Assembly (NCBI RefSeq): GCF_003352835.1
Contig: NZ_QLVD01000023.1
Location: 450,100-514,099, forward strand
DNA: 64,000 bases
Direction: 5' to 3'
From: Ornithinimicrobium murale
GTDB lineage: Bacteria > Actinomycetota > Actinomycetes > Actinomycetales > Dermatophilaceae
The notes below the pieces were generated by a model. It did no database searches and had not been told where the DNA came from. It saw only the letters and a program-made list of their open reading frames with translations. Both the position numbers and the translations under genes were made by a program. Positions 61,788 through 64,000 of this stretch are shown here, piece after piece. Within the stretch, counting starts at the first letter, position 1. Each line of letters opens with the position of its first letter.

Positions 61788-62525
61788 GTGGGCGTGCGCG
61801 AGGTCTCCTTGCGGTACTGCAACGTCGCCGGTGACGAGGTCACGACGACGTGGCGCGAGGCGCGCGCCGAGCTGATCGTCGAGGGCCTTCCGGTCCGTAT
61901 CCCGCCGTCCTACCGGGGGCAGGGGAACTACCCGGGTCTGTTCTGGTCGGCGACGAACCGTCGGACGCTGGTGTACGAGAGCCTGCTCGAGCTGGACCGG
62001 CTGTGGTTGGCGGACTTCGACCCGACTGTCGTGGGTATCGCGACCCAACCGTTCCAGATCACGGGAAGCGGCACCGGCGCTCAGCCTTCGCATGTGCCCG
62101 ATGTCCTCCTGGTCCATGTCGACCGGACGGTCACCTTGGTCGACGTGAAGCCGGCAGAGTTCCTGGACAAGCCCGCGGTGCGGGCCCAGTTCGACTGGAC
62201 ACGCGGGTTGTGTCGGGACAAGGGCTGGGGCTACGAGGTCTTCTCCGGCGGCGATCCAGTCGTGCTGCGCAACATCAAGGCCGTGGCTGTCGGTCGTCGC
62301 TCCGAGCGACTACCGACCGGTGTCCTGGACCGGGCACGGGCGGTTCTTGCCCCAGGGGACGTCACCCTGAGTGAGGCCATCGCCCGCAAGCCGTCGACGT
62401 GCGGCGACGCTTCCTGGCGCGTGGCTGTCCTGGGGTGCCTGTGGCGCGGCGAGGCGATGGCCGACCTCCGACGGCCTCTAGGCATGGAGACGGTCCTGAC
62501 TTACTCAGCGGGGGTGCCGGTGTGA
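61788..62525 (+). CDS. TnsA-like transposase endonuclease subunit
   Basis: About 245 residues with a TnsA N-terminal (PD-(D/E)XK) nuclease domain: LVYESLLELDRLWLADFDP (catalytic Glu), SHVPDVLLVHVDRTVTLVDVKP (Asp and D-V-K). A winged-helix C-terminal half (about 150-245) should bind TnsC. TnsA cuts the non-transferred strand so that the element moves by cut-and-paste. It overlaps tnsB by 4 bp. Several GTG starts (61770, 61788, 61794) are possible; I took the one outside the end repeat. Confidence 0.8.
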   Translation: MGVREVSLRYCNVAGDEVTTTWREARAELIVEGLPVRIPPSYRGQGNYPGLFWSATNRRTLVYESLLELDRLWLADFDPTVVGIATQPFQITGSGTGAQPSHVPDVLLVHVDRTVTLVDVKPAEFLDKPAVRAQFDWTRGLCRDKGWGYEVFSGGDPVVLRNIKAVAVGRRSERLPTGVLDRARAVLAPGDVTLSEAIARKPSTCGDASWRVAVLGCLWRGEAMADLRRPLGMETVLTYSAGVPV

Positions 62526-63556
62526 GTGCAGAGAGCCTTGATGTGTCGGTTGGTGCCCGACTCTGGTGGCAGGGAAGCGCCTGGACCGTGGTCGAGCACG
62601 AGAGCGCCATCGTGATCTTGCGGTCGGGCGAGCAGTTCAAGAAGGTTCATGCACCCTCGTTGGTTGGCGTCGCGCAGGCCCTCGACGACCGGCCCGTCCA
62701 AGACGCCGATGCGGAGCTGGACGCGGTCGTTCTGGCGTCGCTGACCTCGGTGCAGCGCGCCGAGGTCGACCAGCAGGAGAAGGTGTTCGACGAGCTCGTC
62801 CTCCTCCCCTCCGACCGGCCGGTAGATGAGCGCTACCGCGCGGCGGCTGAGGAGCTCGGGATCTCTCTTCGTACCGCGTACCGCCGGGGGCGACGGTACG
62901 CGGAGAAGGGTCTCGTGGGCTTGGTGGACTCACGTCGACTTCAGCCTCGTCGGCCCTCGGTCGACCCGGAGTGGGACTCGGCATGCCTGGAGACTCTCCA
63001 CGGTTACCGAGACTTGTCGAACCCGACGATGAAGTCGGTGCTGCGCAAGACGAATGAGAGGTACCTCGTCGAGCACCCGCAAGCTGCCACCCCGTCACGA
63101 GCCGTCGCCTACCGTCGGATCCGAGAGCTGGACAAGGGGCGTTACACGTTCGGGGCGGCCAAGCAACGCAGGTCGGTGGCCGAACGGCCGCAGGGCGTGC
63201 TGGGACGCCTGCGGGCGGACCGGCCCGGCCAGTACGTCGTGCTGGACACGACTCGCCTGGACGTGTTCGCGATGGAGCCGGTGACCGGTCGGTGGGTCAA
63301 CACTGAGCTGACAATCGCGAAGGATCTGTACTCCCGGTGCGTCCTCGGCCTGGCCCTGAGGGCTGTGTCGACCAAGGCGCAGGACGTCGCATCGGTGCTG
63401 TTCCAGGTGGTCACCCCGCAGCAGTGGGGAGCTGACGTTGAGGGCGAGGTGCCGGCACCGTACGTCGGCGTCCCGGACCAGCTGATCACGATGACCACGG
63501 GTGCCCTGCCGGACACGATGGTCAAGTCCGGTGGAGTGGTGTACGACGGTGATCCC
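62522..63556 (+). pseudogene. TnsB-like DDE transposase, 3' truncated
   Basis: The frame encodes the first 345 residues of a TnsB/Mu-type integrase: N-terminal SH3-like part, HTH region (AEELGISLRTAYRRGRRYAEKGLVGLVDSRR), a second HTH, and the start of the rve domain with two catalytic Asp (QYVVLDTTRLDVF, IAKDLYSRCVLGL). The third catalytic residue (Glu) and the C-terminal half, about 250-350 residues, are missing: similarity ends near VVYDGDPS and the frame continues only into the IS256-type element, stopping at 63595. The protein would be inactive alone. Confidence 0.75.
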
Positions 63557-64000
63557 TCGGTAGGGGTTTTCAGGTCGTCAGTTCGGGCACTGTAGCAGTG
63601 AGCTCCTCGGGGTTGGTGGGGGTCGGGTTGAGTGCGTGTCGGCACCTGGTGAGGGCGTCGATGCCGATGTAGCGGCGTTGCTCGGCCCAGGCGTCGTGTT
63701 GCTCGGCCAGGACGGCGCCGACGAGGCGGATGATGGACTCGCGGTGGGGGAAGATGCCGACGACGTCGGTGCGCCTGCGGATCTCCCGGTTGAGGCGTTC
63801 CTGGGGGTTGTTGGACCAGATCTGGCGCCAGACCTCCTTGGGGAAGGCGGTGAAGGCCAGGATGTCGGTCCGGGCGTCCTCGAGGTGGGCGGCGACGGCG
63901 GGTAGCTTCTCGGTCAGCCCTTCGACGACCCGGTCGAACTGGGCGTGCACCGAGGTGGCGTCGGGCTGGTCGTAGATGGAGTGCAGCATGGCCTTGACCC
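63556..64000 (-). mobile_element. IS256-family insertion sequence (one end)
   Basis: Inserted into tnsB. The end near 63556-63570 reads GTAGGGGTTTTCAGG, with the transposase stop (TCA on the plus strand at 63570-63572) almost inside the terminal sequence, as in actinobacterial IS256 elements. The other end and target duplication are outside the window. Confidence 0.7.
63570..64000 (-). CDS. IS256-family transposase, C-terminal part (runs off window)
   Basis: At least 140 C-terminal residues of a mutator-type transposase: HSIYDQPDATSVHAQFDRVVEGL, TAFPKEVWRQIWSNNPQERLNREIRRRTDVVGIFPHRESIIRLVGAVLAEQHDAWAEQRRYIG. NPQERLNREIRRR contains the catalytic Glu of the DDE set. The N-terminal part with the two Asp lies beyond position 64000. 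Confidence 0.9.
   Translation of the reverse strand, partial: VKAMLHSIYDQPDATSVHAQFDRVVEGLTEKLPAVAAHLEDARTDILAFTAFPKEVWRQIWSNNPQERLNREIRRRTDVVGIFPHRESIIRLVGAVLAEQHDAWAEQRRYIGIDALTRCRHALNPTPTNPEELTATVPELTT

Larger units (their letters stand above)
61690..64000 (+). mobile_element. Tn7-like transposon, one end (TnsA-TnsB), truncated by an insertion sequence
   Basis: A two-gene tnsA-tnsB module next to end-type repeats (61722-61773), directly upstream of the dnaK promoter. The outer boundary is not fixed; a TGT near 61695 is one candidate. TnsC, TniQ and cargo would lie beyond the window. TnsB is cut by an IS256-family element at about 63556. Confidence 0.65.

Overview
This 64-kb window comes from a GC-rich (about 70 %) actinobacterium, most likely a member of the Micrococcales near Intrasporangiaceae/Ornithinimicrobiaceae. 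The evidence is gene content and order: recR next to a DUF5063 gene, a dnaK-grpE-dnaJ-hspR operon with HAIR operators, fba next to a DUF3151 gene, an lprG plus MFS pair, a SigE-family sigma factor, an Rpf-type hydrolase, and the sequence style. The family assignment is inference. No rRNA, tRNA or CRISPR was seen.

Layout. 0-7.6 kb: recR, a HAD phosphatase, an acyltransferase, dnaX and a HelD-type helicase, all on the minus strand. 7.7-9.1 kb: an orphan LuxR/TrmB-like regulator and a structured intergenic region. 9.1-15.4 kb: purD-purC-purL, with PurL in the long single-chain form. 15.5-24.8 kb: VOC protein, small efflux protein with TetR, ABC exporter divergent from a NarL-type two-component pair, MerR regulator with an overlooked cysteine-rich micropeptide, an HTH-flavin reductase-like fusion, and purA. 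24.9-33.3 kb: sigma factor with a membrane META-repeat partner, a second LuxR/TrmB-like regulator, DUF3151, fba, an RNA methyltransferase, DedA, and a repetitive sunset-domain protein. 33.4-43.2 kb: pyrE, SDR, S9 peptidase, xthA, lipoprotein, phosphotransferase, HhH-GPD glycosylase, and lprG with its MFS exporter. 43.3-51.4 kb: clpB, Rpf-SH3 hydrolase, NUDIX, ZIP transporter, acyl-CoA dehydrogenase, RraB-like protein, HAD-IIA phosphatase. 51.4-57.1 kb: two paralogous secreted subtilases with cell-wall-binding repeats that share one promoter and leader motif. 57.2-61.6 kb: the HspR/DnaK heat-shock operon. 61.7-64 kb: one end of a Tn7-like element (TnsA, TnsB) broken by an IS256-family insertion that runs off the window.

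How the parts work together. Purine synthesis (purD/C/L, purA) and pyrE supply nucleotides. ClpB and DnaK-GrpE-DnaJ are tied together by HspR through matching HAIR sites. LprG plus the MFS protein form a lipid-export pair. Rpf, the two CWB2 subtilases, the sunset-domain protein and several lipoproteins make up an envelope set.

The most unusual signals are mostly non-coding. There is a 32-bp-period repeat array next to both copies of the orphan LuxR/TrmB-like regulator. A palindromic family has 30-bp internal modules and arms that covary. Several other long hairpins lie at gene 3' ends. A nested inverted repeat could hide the purA start codon. A MerR gene is coupled to a 21-residue peptide with six cysteines.
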